From Nelumbo lutea (Eukaryota > Streptophyta > Magnoliopsida > Proteales > Nelumbonaceae): 64,000 nucleotides of DNA. Positions 32,980 through 44,997 of this stretch are shown here, piece by piece; position 1 is the stretch's first letter; the number at the start of each line of letters is the position of its first letter. Location of the stretch: positions 62,677,655 to 62,741,654 of the forward strand of contig JAKGHH010000005.1 in assembly GCA_022828595.1 (NCBI GenBank), in the 5' to 3' direction. Under the pieces are notes generated by a model. That model did no database searches. It worked only from the letters and a program-made list of their open reading frames with translations, and was not told the origin of the DNA. Position numbers and translations under genes: made by a program.

Positions 32980-34780
32980 AAATTGGTTCAAAACTTAAAC
33001 CTGGCTCTGATATTACTGAAGGGATGGGAAATTCATCATATTGATGGTCGAACCTTGCAAGAAGGTTGGGCGAAATTTCAAAAATTTATTTACTCCCATT
33101 TAGGAATCGTATTCCTAATTTAAAAAACTACATTTTCAAGATATGTTCTTGTTACCAATCCGGACCAAATCTGAAACCAAGATTAGGAAAAGGTATACCT
33201 GATACGGAATCCACGCAAAAAACTCTTCCCAATGCAAGTGTTCACGTCCAAAGAGTACCAAATCTTTCTTCCACCGAAGATGACACATCATAGGATGAGG
33301 CAAAATCAACAGGTAGTTTTTTCACCAAGAACCTTCGATTCTTCAGTAAAAATCGAATGGGGTAGCGAGTACAGTTTTAGAATTGTTTATTCTAATAAGA
33401 AACAATATCAAGATCAAATCTTGATCAATTCCAAGAAATGGAGATCGAATAGGATAAGGCAACAAGAGCAGAGAGAAAAAACTAATGGCAGAAACAGTCA
33501 AACTGTGTTGTGCATATTTTCAGATATGCCCTGTTCTTTATTTATAACCCTTAAAGAGATGATATCCTAATCTGGTTAGGAGTTTTTTTATCCAAATCTT
33601 TATTTGGATCTGAACTCTTTAAGCGATAAGGATAATCCATTATCTTATCAACAGATTAAGATCAATTACTCTTAATCAAATTAGAAGTTTTCTGATCCAA
33701 ATCTCTATTTGGATCTAGATTCTTTAAGTGGATGAGAGTTATCCTTTTATCTTCATCTGTTGATCCATACTTAGATTCGTCTCTAATTAATTAATCCAAT
33801 TAACTCAATTCGAAATGGGCTTTAGGCCCATTAAGCTTTCAGGCTCACTTCCTTTTAATGCTTACTAGTTTGGCTCTCCTTGTATGGCATGAGACCCTAT
33901 CATTGATCTACATATTATCCACACGGGTTCAGCACAGTTTTAGTTACAAGGCCTGGCCAAATTCATTATACGACACAGTGAACCCCTGAATCCATCACCA
34001 TGGGTTCTTAATAGACCCAACATTTACACTAAATGGTCATTGAGTCCAGTCATCTTATGAAAGGCCAAGGACTGCAGGCAGGTACAAGATTAACTCATTA
34101 AGTATAACCCTCAATGGTCTTACACTTAACCTCTCATTTCATAACGATTTGATACTACCCAACAAGAAATGACCTCTCCCTCGGTTGTAAGGTAAGGTGT
34201 TGCACTCTTTATTCACATGGATCCCGATAATTAAAACATTTTGCAAATAATTTGTAAAAACATAATATATAAGTATATCTCTATATAAATATATTTTGTA
34301 AAACCAATTTTCAAACACATTTGAAATTTATTACTGGTAGTTTAGGTTTCTATCAGAGAGAGTGCAGTTCTTCGACCATTCATTTTATCCGACAAAGGGG
34401 TTGATCTTATCACTATGATAGGATTATAGTGATACTGATTGACACATCAAAGACATTCTAATTCGATACCTAGTGCAGTACCATAATCGAGGGTTGCAAG
34501 AAAACCCACACTACATGTACATCATGTCTCATTCTAGTAGCTGTGAAGATTCTAAACTAACACGAATTTCATATGTATCTAGTTTAAAGATATTACACAG
34601 AAACACACCATAATAACATGAATCAAATATGTACTTTATTCGTTTACAGTAAATATCATAATTTACATCATACCAATTGAAGCTAAGGACATACACTGTC
34701 TAATAATGCTAAGGATAGTTGGCACATTTACATATATGATTAATCATTGATATACATAGTTTTTTTTGTTTCATTATTAG
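32980..34780. other. Unclassified repeat-like sequence
   Basis: No recognisable protein. The style of the sequence (a long AT-rich tract with phrases such as gaaatgggctttaggcccat and taaggtaaggtgttgcactc) resembles leader or LTR sequence of plant LTR retrotransposons. I cannot find paired LTRs. An internal duplication of about 90 bp, period about 104, lies at 33575-33768, sharing tatttggatct and tctttaag. Open frames at 33066-33570 have no recognisable motif. Confidence 0.3.
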
Positions 34781-34819
34781 GATTGACCCTAAAGTTTCTT
34801 TAATAATGCAGGGGGGGAA

Positions 34820-34910
34820 GAGTTCACCTTTATACAACATCCACGATTTTATTTTTTGAGATGTTTGGCCCCTTGTAAGCTAAATAGAGTTCACCTTTAT
34901 ACAACATCCC
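34820..34910 (+). repeat. Direct duplication, period 64 bp
   Basis: agttcacctttatacaacat occurs at about 34824 and 34888. Confidence 0.75.
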
Positions 34911-35909
34911 CTTATGGTTTTGTTAATGGTGAATGATAAATCTTAAGCTAAATAGAGCTGTCATGGGTTGGGTTTGATCTTGGACGAGACTAATCCATTA
35001 TTCTAAGTCTAGGAAATCATTTTTATTGAATTGATTTTTGGGCTGATTTGGTATAATATTTGGATGGTCTATGTTGGTTGAAATCGCAGTATGAATGTTT
35101 GAGATCAATATATTGATCTTAGTAGACTATTTCAATGGTTTAGATTTGTTAATCTAGGTCTTGCAAACAATATATCAAAGCTTCAAATAATCTTGTCCAA
35201 TCAATCAAATTAATAAAGTTCTTGAAAAATATGTCAACTAGAGTGATTTAAAAACATGCAGAAGATTTGTACCATAAGAATGGCCTCTGAGATCAATTAA
35301 TTGATACCAATTCAGCCCATCCAAATGAGATAACAAATAAACAAAATAGTATTACATCATTAATTGGGATAGCAATGGTGGTGATAATGGGTTATTGGGC
35401 AGTGCCATCCCAGACCCTGGGCCTATGCCTTTAAATAAACTGGCAAGTCTTTTTACGAATATCTTCCGATGATCAAGATGGACAAAAGGTGTGGTGAACT
35501 TTTAGGGGTATTTGATCAGCAAAACTGTTAAATGGAAGATTTTAGGTTTGGTAAGAAAGGGAATTTCATTAGATGCTTTCAAAGTTCAAAGTATCAGAAA
35601 ATACTATGCGTTTTGGAAAAGAAAATTTAAGAGACGTATTGGAATATGTCTTGGATATGCATAGATATGGATGAACAATTAAGATACACATGTAAATACA
35701 TGAAAATGCTATAAATACTCCAATAAATCATAAATAAATATCAAAGTCACTAAATATAAGATATAAATGAGTTATCTATGCATAAAAATAACATGTTTTA
35801 GTGGGCTTTATTTAAAAACATATTACAATCAATATATGAGAACAAAAACATACTATCTAATAAAGTACCTAATTCATTCCAATCTTTCAAGTTACATTCT
35901 AATTTTATA

Positions 35910-36415
35910 AAATTGTATGGATTTATGGAAATAATAGATTAAGTAATTATTTTTCATGTTTCATTCTAATTTTCTAAAAATAAATAATTGTTTTTTATTC
36001 AAATAATTATTTTACATGTTTTATTCTAAAAGTTAAATTAAAATCAAGAAAAGCAAATATGTAACAGAAAAATTGAATGGATTTATGGACATAATAGACA
36101 AATAACTATTTTGCATGTTTCATTCTATTTCTCTAAAAACTAAATAATTATTTATTTTTATTCAAATAATTATATTGCATGTTTTATTATAAAAATTAAA
36201 TTAAAATAAAGAAAAGTAAATACGTAACAGAAAAATTGAATGGATTTATGGACATAATAGATCAAATAATTATTTTGCACATTTCATTCTAAAAAACTAA
36301 ATAATTATTTATTTTTATTCAAATGAATATTTTGCCCGTTTTATTCTAAAATTTAAACTAAAACTAAAAAATTAAATATGTAACAAAAAAATGAATTGGT
36401 TTTTGGACATAATAG
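35910..36415. repeat. AT-rich minisatellite, period about 160 bp, 4 copies
   Basis: The marker ggatttatggacataata recurs at 35919, 36079, 36242 and (as ggtttttggacataata) 36398. Between the markers each unit has attcaaataattattttgca and aaattaaaactaa-like segments. Copies differ at many positions, so it is old. Confidence 0.85.
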
Positions 36416-38354
36416 ATCATCCATATAAATATTTATTATTAGAACTTAGATCATTGCAAAAGATTAGAGAAATAAATAAATAATTATAATCTAAAAATAA
36501 AAAATTAAATTGTTCACATGATATTTGAATATATTGTTGTATGGAATTATGGACCATGTTAAATTTGTCTTAGCTCTACAACATACTCAACCTATACGGT
36601 TAGATCACATCAAATTGAAGAAATTATATATATTATTCCAACAATTAAAAAACATAAAAAATCAATTATTTAGAAGCAATTTTGATTGAATTTAGATCAT
36701 CTATTGATATATAATATAATCAATTTTTAGAGGTAGATCATAAGAAAAACCTAAATTTTTTTTCAGATATTCACAAAGATCTACGTGGAGCAGTAAAATA
36801 AGTGGGATTTTTTTGCACAAGAATAGCTTATCAATATATATAAAGGTGTTTTTTAGCATCCAAACTAAAACAAAACCCAAAAAACATTAGCTAAAAATGT
36901 ACAAAAATTTGAAAAAAACATACTATTTTCGTTATTCCTATCACAACCTTGAAAAACTCGTTGAATCTTACAAATTTATGGATATTTTGGTGGATTTTTG
37001 CAAGATTTGAGTCTTTACGAAAGTTAAAATGCTTTATGGAGAGTTTGGGGAAGAAAGAAGGCTTCTGTAATAAATTTAGAAGCCATCTTTCGAAACCACT
37101 TCAATTTGTGTTTCCGCAATAGAAAAGTCGTGTATCGGTCGATACGCTACCATATTGGTCGATACACGACCGAAACTTATCGATATTGCATTGATACACC
37201 TTCAGCACAACGAAAAGAAACGATAGCATTGATTTGGGACCATTCCCCATGCCAAGAACCTGAAGATACGATATGTATGCGTGATGAAATTTTAAACCAT
37301 TGATGCTTCCAAATTTTTGGCCATTTTGGGCTTCCATGAGCTTTTTAGGGCATAGGTCTTTCTAACTTCCTCTCTTTCATTATTATCAAATAGAGAAAGA
37401 CTAAATTTTGGTCTTCCAAGCATTATAAAACCCCAAAAGACCACACAAAAAAATCTTGCCAAATGCTTCCTTATATTATATAATACATATATATGTATCA
37501 TATAGAATAAAATATGTTATAATATGTATAAACATAAAATATTGTATATAATATTATGTCATTTTATAATATTTATACCCGTGTTTTCAACCTGCTATTG
37601 ACCTGGTTGATTGAACCGGTCAAACCATCACCCAACTTTAATTTTGGGTCTAATTTTGTTGAAACCTGATATTTTGTCCAAAACTGTTGACTTTGTCAAA
37701 AACTGTTTGACCCAAATGATTATTAATGCTATTTCAAGTTCTACTGAAATAGTAGTTAACTTCTAAGAAAGCTCTTCATTTCCATTTGAAAGGAATACAA
37801 ATAGAAGCTCAAAACCTTATATTTGTACTCCTTTCAAACTGAAACTTCATATTGTAGTTGAGTACTACAAAATCTCTTTGTAAAGAAGTCAGACTACTGA
37901 ATCAGATCGCATATCCGACATTATTAACATATTCGAATTGGAATATGCGTTTGTAAGATCTGATCAGATATTCATATGGGCTATTTGTTTTATAAGATCG
38001 AATTCAAATATACTCTATATTCGAATCCGATCTTTGCGTTAATAATGCTTTTTTATTCAAGACTCTCTCTTTCATCTAAATTTGCACTCTTCTCGAACCG
38101 GAGAGCGTAAAGAAAACAGAACAGAACAGGAATAGAAACAAGACAAACAACCACAAGCACAACAACTGGACAAAACACGAATAAAAACAAGGCTACAATT
38201 AAACTTAAAACAAAGGCCTCTACTATCAAACGAGCATGTACCATATCCACCTAGGGAAGGCTCCAACAAACTGAAACTCAGCTTCTAAGTTTTAAACATG
38301 CATTACCAAGGATTTGAGCTGCACCATTTGAATCTCTTGGACACCCCTTTAAAT
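36416..38354. other. AT-rich intergenic sequence
   Basis: No gene supported. At 37125-37200 there is a cluster of 'tatcggtcgatac'-type motifs in both orientations (gtgtatcggtcgatac and ggtcgatacac), which recurs in plant repeats. At 37600-37720 a 'gaccggttgaaccggtcaaacc'-like repeat occurs, related to short phrases at 6890-6960 and 61860-61940. Hydrophobic minus-strand frames at 38053-38269 look like by-products of A/C-rich sequence. Confidence 0.45.
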
Positions 38355-39512
38355 TTAATCTCTCCAACCCAATAAAACTCGTAGGTCATGGATGAAAGCA
38401 TCAATGTAGGAAGATTGCATGTTTTCATCTAACAAAAAGTCCCTCCACTTAACATGATTGGCCTTCACTTCTTTTCTGATCTGGTTCTCTCCGTCCATCA
38501 CCAATCTTCTCTCTCTCCTCTTCCTTGAACCCATCGGGCAATGCCTCCTCTATTGTTGATGCTCCGTGTGGTGGTTTCAGTGCTACCAAGAAGGGTAGTC
38601 CGGTCAGCTCAAACCCCAACACCAGTTCCTGGAACTGGTCCTTTTGAAGTATGCATTCGCTTCCAAATGCACAATACACCACCGATCCCTCCTTGAAATT
38701 GCCGAGCCACTTGGACCAAGGCTCGTCCAATAAACTTGTGTTTGGTTGCTGATGATGAGCAGGTAGAATTAATGACCCCGTCAATAAGACTGCCTTTCCG
38801 TATTGGGTAGCCATGTAGTCGCAGTAAGGCCCCTCGATCTCTCGGCAAGTTCGAAAGCAGATGGCGTCGGAATCTCCAAACGAGGTCGACAACATATCGT
38901 AGAATGTTAACCCATCACCCCTGTCTTGGAAAGCTAATAATGCATCGCGAGTCTCGTAGCGACGAAATTGAAATGGAGAAGATGATGGGTAACCCATTGG
39001 AGGTTGCATCAGCTCCTCCTGGGTTAATTGTTTGACCCCCGCGCTGGGCGGCATACGTGCAGGTGATGCGAGGTAGGAGGACGCTGCAGAACTGACGACG
39101 CTGTAACGGATGGATTTTATGCCAAGATGTCGTGCCAGGGCCGGAAGCCAATAGGCGAGGTCATAAAAAACTAAATCAGGCTTAAGATCAAGTAGAGCAG
39201 CTTCAACATGGTCCTTGGTCAGGTCTAGGGCAGTCATGAGGAGGGGAACCATGGGGCTAGACACATCAGCAGTGGTCTCTGCGGTCGGCGGGAGGCCGTC
39301 CACGCGAGCGATAGGAATTGTGATGAAGCGGATGAGATGTGGGTAGCGATTCAAGTGCTCCAACTTGGACTTTGTTTTGGGAGGCAAGAAGGAGACTCGG
39401 TGGCCTTTCTCGGCTAACTGGTTGGAGAGGTGTGGAGGTAGGGGGTGATGTGGCCAATCGCAAACCAGGGGTACATAGCAACATGAAATATACGTCTACT
39501 GGGACTAGCCAT
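38355..39512 (-). pseudogene. UGT79-type UDP-glycosyltransferase pseudogene lacking the PSPG box
   Basis: Reading the minus strand from ATG at 39512-39510: MASPSRRIFHVAMYPWFAIGH, with the catalytic His in GHITPYLH. A 2-bp repeat expansion (CAC to CACAC, near 39430) shifts the frame. The second frame (38449-39387) carries the UGT body, including the catalytic Asp in LKPDLVFYD, SSYLASPARMPPS, and GSVVYCAFGSE. After LPDGF, at a CT-rich junction at 38507-38524, it should enter the PSPG (UDP-sugar binding) motif. Instead, sequence resumes in another frame with VKANHVKWRDFLL and SYIDAFIHDLR, the C-terminal helix of UGT79 enzymes, ending at TAA (38355). The family glycosylates flavonoid or anthocyanin glucosides in the cytosol. 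Without PSPG the product cannot bind UDP-sugar. Single-exon, as usual for the family. Confidence 0.88.
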
Positions 39513-40030
39513 CATCACTTCCGGTTCCGGTAGCTTGTTGCTGAGACTGAAAGGAATCAGGTTGACAATGAAACCAAGAGAGATATATACTTATACTAGT
39601 AGGAGAGTAGAAGAAAAATCCTCTATACCCGTGGTTTTAGCCTTGAGCCTCTTTTGATTTGGAATCAGAGAGATTGACATGTGCCTTTAGCTTTGTGTTT
39701 GCTCTTGCTGCTCTTCCAGTTATCCATGTGCCATTTTTTGGTTTCCACTGTACCTGTCGTTTTTTGGATGTCAGATATGTTTTAAGAAAGCAGGTGGCGG
39801 AGAGTTGTTAAAGAGAGACAAAAACTTTCAACGGAGCAACAAAGTACTTTTCCCTCTGGAGAATTTAATTAGATTGGAATAAATTAGGGCGATATTAGGT
39901 CAGCTCCCCTCACAAGTCGAAATTTCAATTAAGGATGTACTGAAACCCGATTCAATCCCACCCCACCTAATAAATTTAAAATTTATTCCAGCTCCCCCCA
40001 CCACTTCAGATAAGTGAAACTTTCGATCCC
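39513..40030. other. Upstream region of the UGT pseudogene
   Basis: No supported gene. It lies in the promoter direction of the UGT remnant; no confident TATA box can be assigned. Confidence 0.4.
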
Positions 40031-40039
40031 ATTATACTT

Positions 40040-40760
40040 CTTATATCTGAACGGTAATCTTCTTCATTCGAATCGAATACAACAGATACACCAGCGGCCA
40101 ACGGTAATCTTCTTCATTGAAATTAAATACAACAGCGGCCAACGGTAATATTCTTCTTCATTCGAATCAAACACACCAACAACATCCCCGTCGTCTTTTT
40201 GCTCACCCTCTTCTTCCTCATTTGAATTGAACGCAGCAGCATCACCCCATTCGGCCAACGGTAATCTTCTTTTCTTCTTCATTCAAACCGAACAAACCAG
40301 CGGCGTCCCCGTCGTCTTCCTGCTCACCCCAGGCGAAACATCTTCGATCGTCGACTTCTGAGGGGAAGCAAACCAAACCAGCCGCGTCTTCTTCTTCCTA
40401 ACCGAATGCAACAGCGTTTCTGTCGACTTCTTGCTCACCCCAGGCAAAACATCTTCGATCGTCGACTTATGAGGGGGAGCTAACAGAATCAGCAGCGTTT
40501 CCGTCGTCTTCAATCAGTCTCCTTCCTCATCCAAATGGAAGGCAACAATTTTAGTATTCTTCCTCATTCGAACTAAACGCAACATCTTATTGACTGAAGC
40601 TAAAATTTCGAAGCTACTACAACGCCTTCTTCTTCCTCATTCGAACTAAGAGCTCTATAGCATCTTACTCACCAAAGCTAAATTTCAAAGGTCAAGCATT
40701 TTACCACAACGTCTTCTTCTTCGTCATTCGCACAAGGACCGCCTGTGTTTTCGGCACAAT
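40040..40760. repeat. Degenerate CTTC-rich tandem repeats
   Basis: Copies of acggtaatcttcttcattcg occur at about 40050, 40100, 40143 and 40258 (period about 41-50). A longer duplicated block containing ctcaccccaggcgaaacatc, ttcgatcgtcgact lies at about 40322-40363 and 40434-40476. Minus-strand frames here (glutamate/lysine-rich) come from this repeat. Confidence 0.7.
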
Positions 40761-41186
40761 GCCTGTGTATCCAGTTCATTTTGGTTTGGCCACCCGTGCA
40801 TTTACTTTGTTAGATTTTTTCCCTAAGTGGTTGCCGTAAGGACCTATGTAAAGGAATATTTGAATATTAAATAATCTAAATTAGGTATTTAATGTTGATT
40901 AAGATATGAATGTCATTATCATGGGTTATTGAACATTTGTAGGTGTGAACAGCTAACATAGTGTCGGGAATGAATGTCCAAGTAGTTTGCAATATGATAC
41001 TAAGTATTGCTATTGCAAATGAAAATGTATCCTCCAAATTTTTATAACTCGGAATAACCCATAGAAGTTATTTTATAGTTGTCAATTAAAATCTGAGGTA
41101 ATATTTTTAGTTTGATGATATTATTTGTTAACATCAATATAAGGCATGTATGTTGCTAATGACATGTGTTGCACTTGCAAGAGTAG

Positions 41187-41468
41187 GTGTTTGATAGCCC
41201 AGCAACTGAAAGTGATTCTATTGATGGTTGCAAAATTTTTGAGTGGGCAATTCCTCGAGGTTGGTCCGATGAGGTTATATCGGAAAATCATCATGGTGAT
41301 ATTCTGAAACACCTTGAAAAAGTGAAGAGAGAAGTCGATGTTTGCATAAGGCATATTAAGTCTATGAAATCAGTCCATGAGTTAGCTAATAAAGGGATGT
41401 CTATAGTTAAGCAACTTGTTTTTGTTCTTTTTGTTATTATTCTCCCGACAATGGTGTCTTGGAAATAG
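41187..41468 (+). pseudogene. C-terminal exon resembling GRF-zinc-finger, coiled-coil, membrane-anchored protein
   Basis: An acceptor-like GTAG precedes an open frame of 93 codons beginning VFDSPATESDS. DGCKIFEWAI resembles the end of a GRF zinc finger (C-x-F-x-W). A charged helix LKHLEKVKREVDVCIRHIK follows, then a hydrophobic segment VFVLFVIILPTMVSW at the C-terminus. Plant proteins with this order (GRF finger, helix, C-terminal membrane segment) exist and are often associated with transposons. The upstream exon was not located. The identification is weak. Confidence 0.35.
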
Positions 41469-41689
41469 TTAATCATTGATGGCGAATACGTAGGTTTAGT
41501 GTTTTTAATATTGCGTTCAAAAACTCCCGCTTTTGTTTCCATGTTGTTGAACTATTTTTGTATCTTATTGTAATTATTTTGACTTTTTAATTATCAGTAT
41601 ATAAACATAAATTGCTTATAAGATATTCTTTTCTTGATAAAGAAGTATCTCTTAATTCATCTAACATACCTTCTGACAAGAGGCAGAGA

Positions 41690-43220
41690 AGATCAGGCCC
41701 ACCGGGAAGTCCGTTGGGTCAGCCTTCGGGCGATTCGGCCAATTCCTAGAAATGGTCCCAGAGGGGGGGGCACGGGAGTAGTTAGGCAGCGGAACCACCT
41801 CCATGGGGTGGGGGGAGGTCACCTATAAGTACCCAGATGAGGCGGAGATGCGCCAGTGCAATGGGGAAAGCTGACAGTGGGAAACGGTGCTTTTGCAGAA
41901 CCACCGTTCTGACAAGCCATCGGGCCGCTAGATTAGTCAAGCAACGGAACCATCTCCACGGGGTGGGGAGAGGTCCTCTATAAGTACCCAAATGAGGCGA
42001 AGACGCTCCAGGCCAACGGGGAAGGCCGACGGTGGCAAACGATGCTTTTACAGAACCATCCTTTCCCACCATCAACACAGGTCGTTAGGCCGACTGGCAA
42101 TGAGAAGGTGTTGGGATGCTTGGTGGGTAAGTGGCAGTAGGGGTAGTGGGTTTGGTGGCCATTGCACCCCTCCGCACCCGTCGGTTGGCCTTCGGGTGAT
42201 TCGGCCAATTCCTAGAAATGGTCCCGAAAGGAAGGAGTAGGGGTAGTCGAGGGGTGGAACCACATGCATAGGGAGGGGAGAGGTCCCCTATAAGTACCCA
42301 AATGAGGCAGAGATGCCCCAGGCCAATGGGGAAGGCCGACGATGGGAAACAGTCCTTTTATAGAACCATCGTCGACTTGAGCCATCGGGCCAATTGGAGA
42401 TCGAAAGGTGCCAAGATGCTTGGTGGGTGAGTGGCAGTAGGGTGGAGTGATTTTAGTGGCCATTACATCCCTTTGCACCTTCCATATCGACCTTCGGGAG
42501 ATTCAGCCAATTCCTAGAAACGGTCACGAGTGGGGGGCACGGGGGTAGTCGAGCAGCGGAACCACATGCACAAGGAGGGGAGAGGTCCCCTATAGAAACC
42601 CATATGAGGCGAAGATGCCCTGGGCCAATGGGGAAGGCCGACTTTGGGAAACGGTGCTTTTGTAGAACCACTGTTTCCCTCCATCGAGCTGATGGGCGAT
42701 CGAAAGGTGTCGGGATGCTCGGTGGGTGAGTGGTAGTAGGGGTGAGTGGGTTTGGTTGCCATCGCACCCCACCGCACCTGCCAGATTGGCCTCCAGGCGA
42801 TTCAGATTATTCCCATAAACGGTCCTGGAGGGGGGTAGTTGAGCAGTAGAACCAACTCTACAGGGTGGGGGAGGTCCTCTATAAGTACCCAGATGAGACG
42901 AAGATACCCCAGTCCAAAGGGAAAGGCCGCCAGTGGGAAATGGTGCTTTTGCAGAACCACCGTTTCCCACCATCAGGCTAATTGGCAATTGGAAGGTGTC
43001 AGGAAGTTTGATGGGTGAGTGGAAGTAGGGGAGTGGATTTGATGCCCTTCGCACCCCTCCGCACCTACCGGATCAACTTGTGGGTGATTCAGCCAATTCC
43101 CATAAACTATCCCGAAGGGAGGGCATGGGGGTAGTCAAGCGGCGGAACCACATGCACAAGGAAGGGAGAGGTTCCTTGGACTTACCTAGATGAGGCGAAG
43201 ATGACCCAAGCCAAGTATTA
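41690..43220 (+). repeat. Left foldback arm: ~300-bp tandem repeat, 5 units
   Basis: The motif gattcggccaattcctaga (or close variants) recurs at 41733, 42199, 42500, 42800 and 43087, giving a period close to 300 bp, with one partly deleted unit between the first and second. Units are GC-rich, unlike their surroundings. Confidence 0.9.
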
Positions 43221-43407
43221 AAAGTACGAGTAAATATCACTAATGCACAAGTACTGTCACTACAATTTCAGATAGGGATGATGCAACTACTAGCATTAAA
43301 ATTTTTAGATAAGTACTAAACATAAGGGTGGAGTGGACTACAGAAGGGACAATACAACTACTAACATTATAGATTGTTGCTCGATACACTGCTATCGACA
43401 CACACAC

Positions 43408-43850
43408 TCATCTCTGTGACTTTACATCAAAGCTCCAAATTCTGCTGGCACAAAGCCATATTCTCCTACACCAAAGTGTCCACGTCTCTCTGTAGGATCC
43501 CACTCTACCTAAGAGTGTTATGGTATTATGGGTATGTGATATCCACCACACGGACATGGTGGTCTTCTCTGATATGACGAATTCCTTTAGAAGCTGTTGT
43601 TTGTATGCTAGCTCCCATCGATAGACATAGTTTGCTGGTAAATGATACCTCGTGACCACACACGTTAAAGGCCATGGTTGCTTGGTAAAGGCCGTTTCCA
43701 AAACTCATGATCCACTCAACATCTGGTGCATTCAATTTGCGAAGGATCAAGTTGAGCAACTCCTTCTGTGGAAGAATGACAATGTTAACGTTATTCTGCT
43801 CCATCATGGACCTAAAAAATTGAGTATAATTTGGTTAGACTATGAAGTGT
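43408..43850 (-). pseudogene. Unidentified minus-strand reading frame inside the MULE
   Basis: The minus strand reads MEQNNVNIVILPQKELLNLI and continues VEWIMSFGNGLYQATMAFN, VCGHEVSFTSKL, to about 43526. It begins after a TTTTTTAG acceptor-like site near 43816. A later part in a different frame (about 43420-43480) reads LQRDVDTLV, ENMALCQQNLEL, a coiled-coil-like run. I do not recognise the family. It lies between the left arm and the 210-bp array, so it is cargo of the element or an accessory gene remnant. Confidence 0.35.
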
Positions 43851-43895
43851 GTTAACCAAACTGACCTTTTCCACTTCATTTATAGATGTTTTAAG

Positions 43896-44765
43896 AGCCT
43901 GAGCATGTATGACACCGTAGTGCTCATACTTGCAACCAATTGCCCCTTGGTTGTTAGGTTGTAACTCGTATCGCCATAGCCTTTACACTCGAGGGTCCAT
44001 CGGTCATCGACCTGCATGGGCGGCCAAGTCATGGTAAATCATTAAACAAGTCTGGCCTATACCTCCAACCTATGGTGATTTTTGTCAACGGGTCACCCAC
44101 TGACTGGTTGACATGCATCACGCTATAGTGCTCCTGCTTTGCAATGGATTGCCCCTTGGTCGTTGGGCTGCAATTCTTACCGCCATAGCCTTTCCACTCG
44201 AGTGTCCATCGGTCATTGACCTGCATGGGCGACTAAGTCATGGGTCAATCTCTAAATAGGTATGGCCTATACCTCTAGCATATGGTGATGTCCATCAATC
44301 GGTCACCCACTGACCGATTGACATGCATCACACTATAGTGCTCTTGCTTTACAACGAATTGCCCCTCAGTTCTTGGGCTGCAACTCGTACCGCCATAGCC
44401 TTTCCACTCGAGTGTCCATCGGTCATCGACCTGCATGGGCGATCAAGTCATGGGTTAATCACTAAATAGGTATGACCTACACCTCCAGCCTATGGTGATG
44501 TCTGTCAACGGGTCACGCACTGACCGATTGACATGCATCATGCTATAATGCGTGTACTTTGCAACGGATTGCCCCTTGGTCGTTGGGCTGCAAGTCGTAC
44601 CGCCATAGCCTTTCCACTCGAGTATCCATCGGTCATCGACCTGCATGGGTGACCAAGTCATGGGTAAATCACTAAACAGGTCTAGCCTATACTCCAGCCT
44701 ATGGTGATGTCTGTCGACGGGTCACCCATTGACTGATTGACATGCATCACGCTACAATGCTCAAA
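43896..44765. repeat. 210-bp tandem repeat, about 4 units
   Basis: The motif gacctgcatgggcg recurs at about 44010, 44220, 44430 and 44640, an exact 210-bp period. Units share catcggtcatcgacctgcat, tgacatgcatcacgctatag and ttgccccttggtcgttgggc. It is unrelated in sequence to the flanking ~300-bp arms. The minus-strand frames at 44029-44226 and 44455-44661 are the same repeat translated (210 bp = 70 codons) and end in stops. Confidence 0.92.
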
Positions 44766-44782
44766 ATACCCCCTAATCCTCC

Positions 44783-44790
44783 TATTTAAA
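44783..44790 (+). promoter_or_regulatory. Candidate TATA box of the MULE transposase gene
   Basis: TATTTAAA lies right after the 210-bp array and about 210 bp before the transposase ATG. An intron acceptor (TTTTTTTGCAG, ending 44972) between TATA and ATG suggests a 5'-leader intron. Confidence 0.45.
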
Positions 44791-44997
44791 CCCCACCCCC
44801 ATCGGAAGCAGCTATCTCATAAGCATCAACCCCCACCACCAAGGTTGTTGGCGATCCACCTATCATTTGGCTAATACACGGTATTTTATTCGTTCTTCTA
44901 ACAGACGTTTTCTACCCCCATTTTCTATTTGCACTAGTAGTTATGACTGATGATCTATATCTTTTTTTGCAGGTGTGTCTTCCGTTCACAAACACAT

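Noticed and set aside
33066..33570. Plus-strand frames of 75-112 codons
   Set aside because: No recognised domain; they sit in the unclassified repeat block.
38053..38269. Hydrophobic minus-strand frames that look like small membrane proteins
   Set aside because: Two overlapping frames of the same A/C-rich sequence are both hydrophobic, a composition artefact.
42072..43054. Long frames on both strands across the left array
   Set aside because: They are translations of the ~300-bp GC-rich tandem repeat, in several frames at once, without motifs.
44029..44661. Two similar minus-strand frames (65-68 codons) suggesting a 70-residue protein repeat
   Set aside because: They are the 210-bp tandem array; the period is a multiple of three, which keeps the frame, but each has stops and no start logic.
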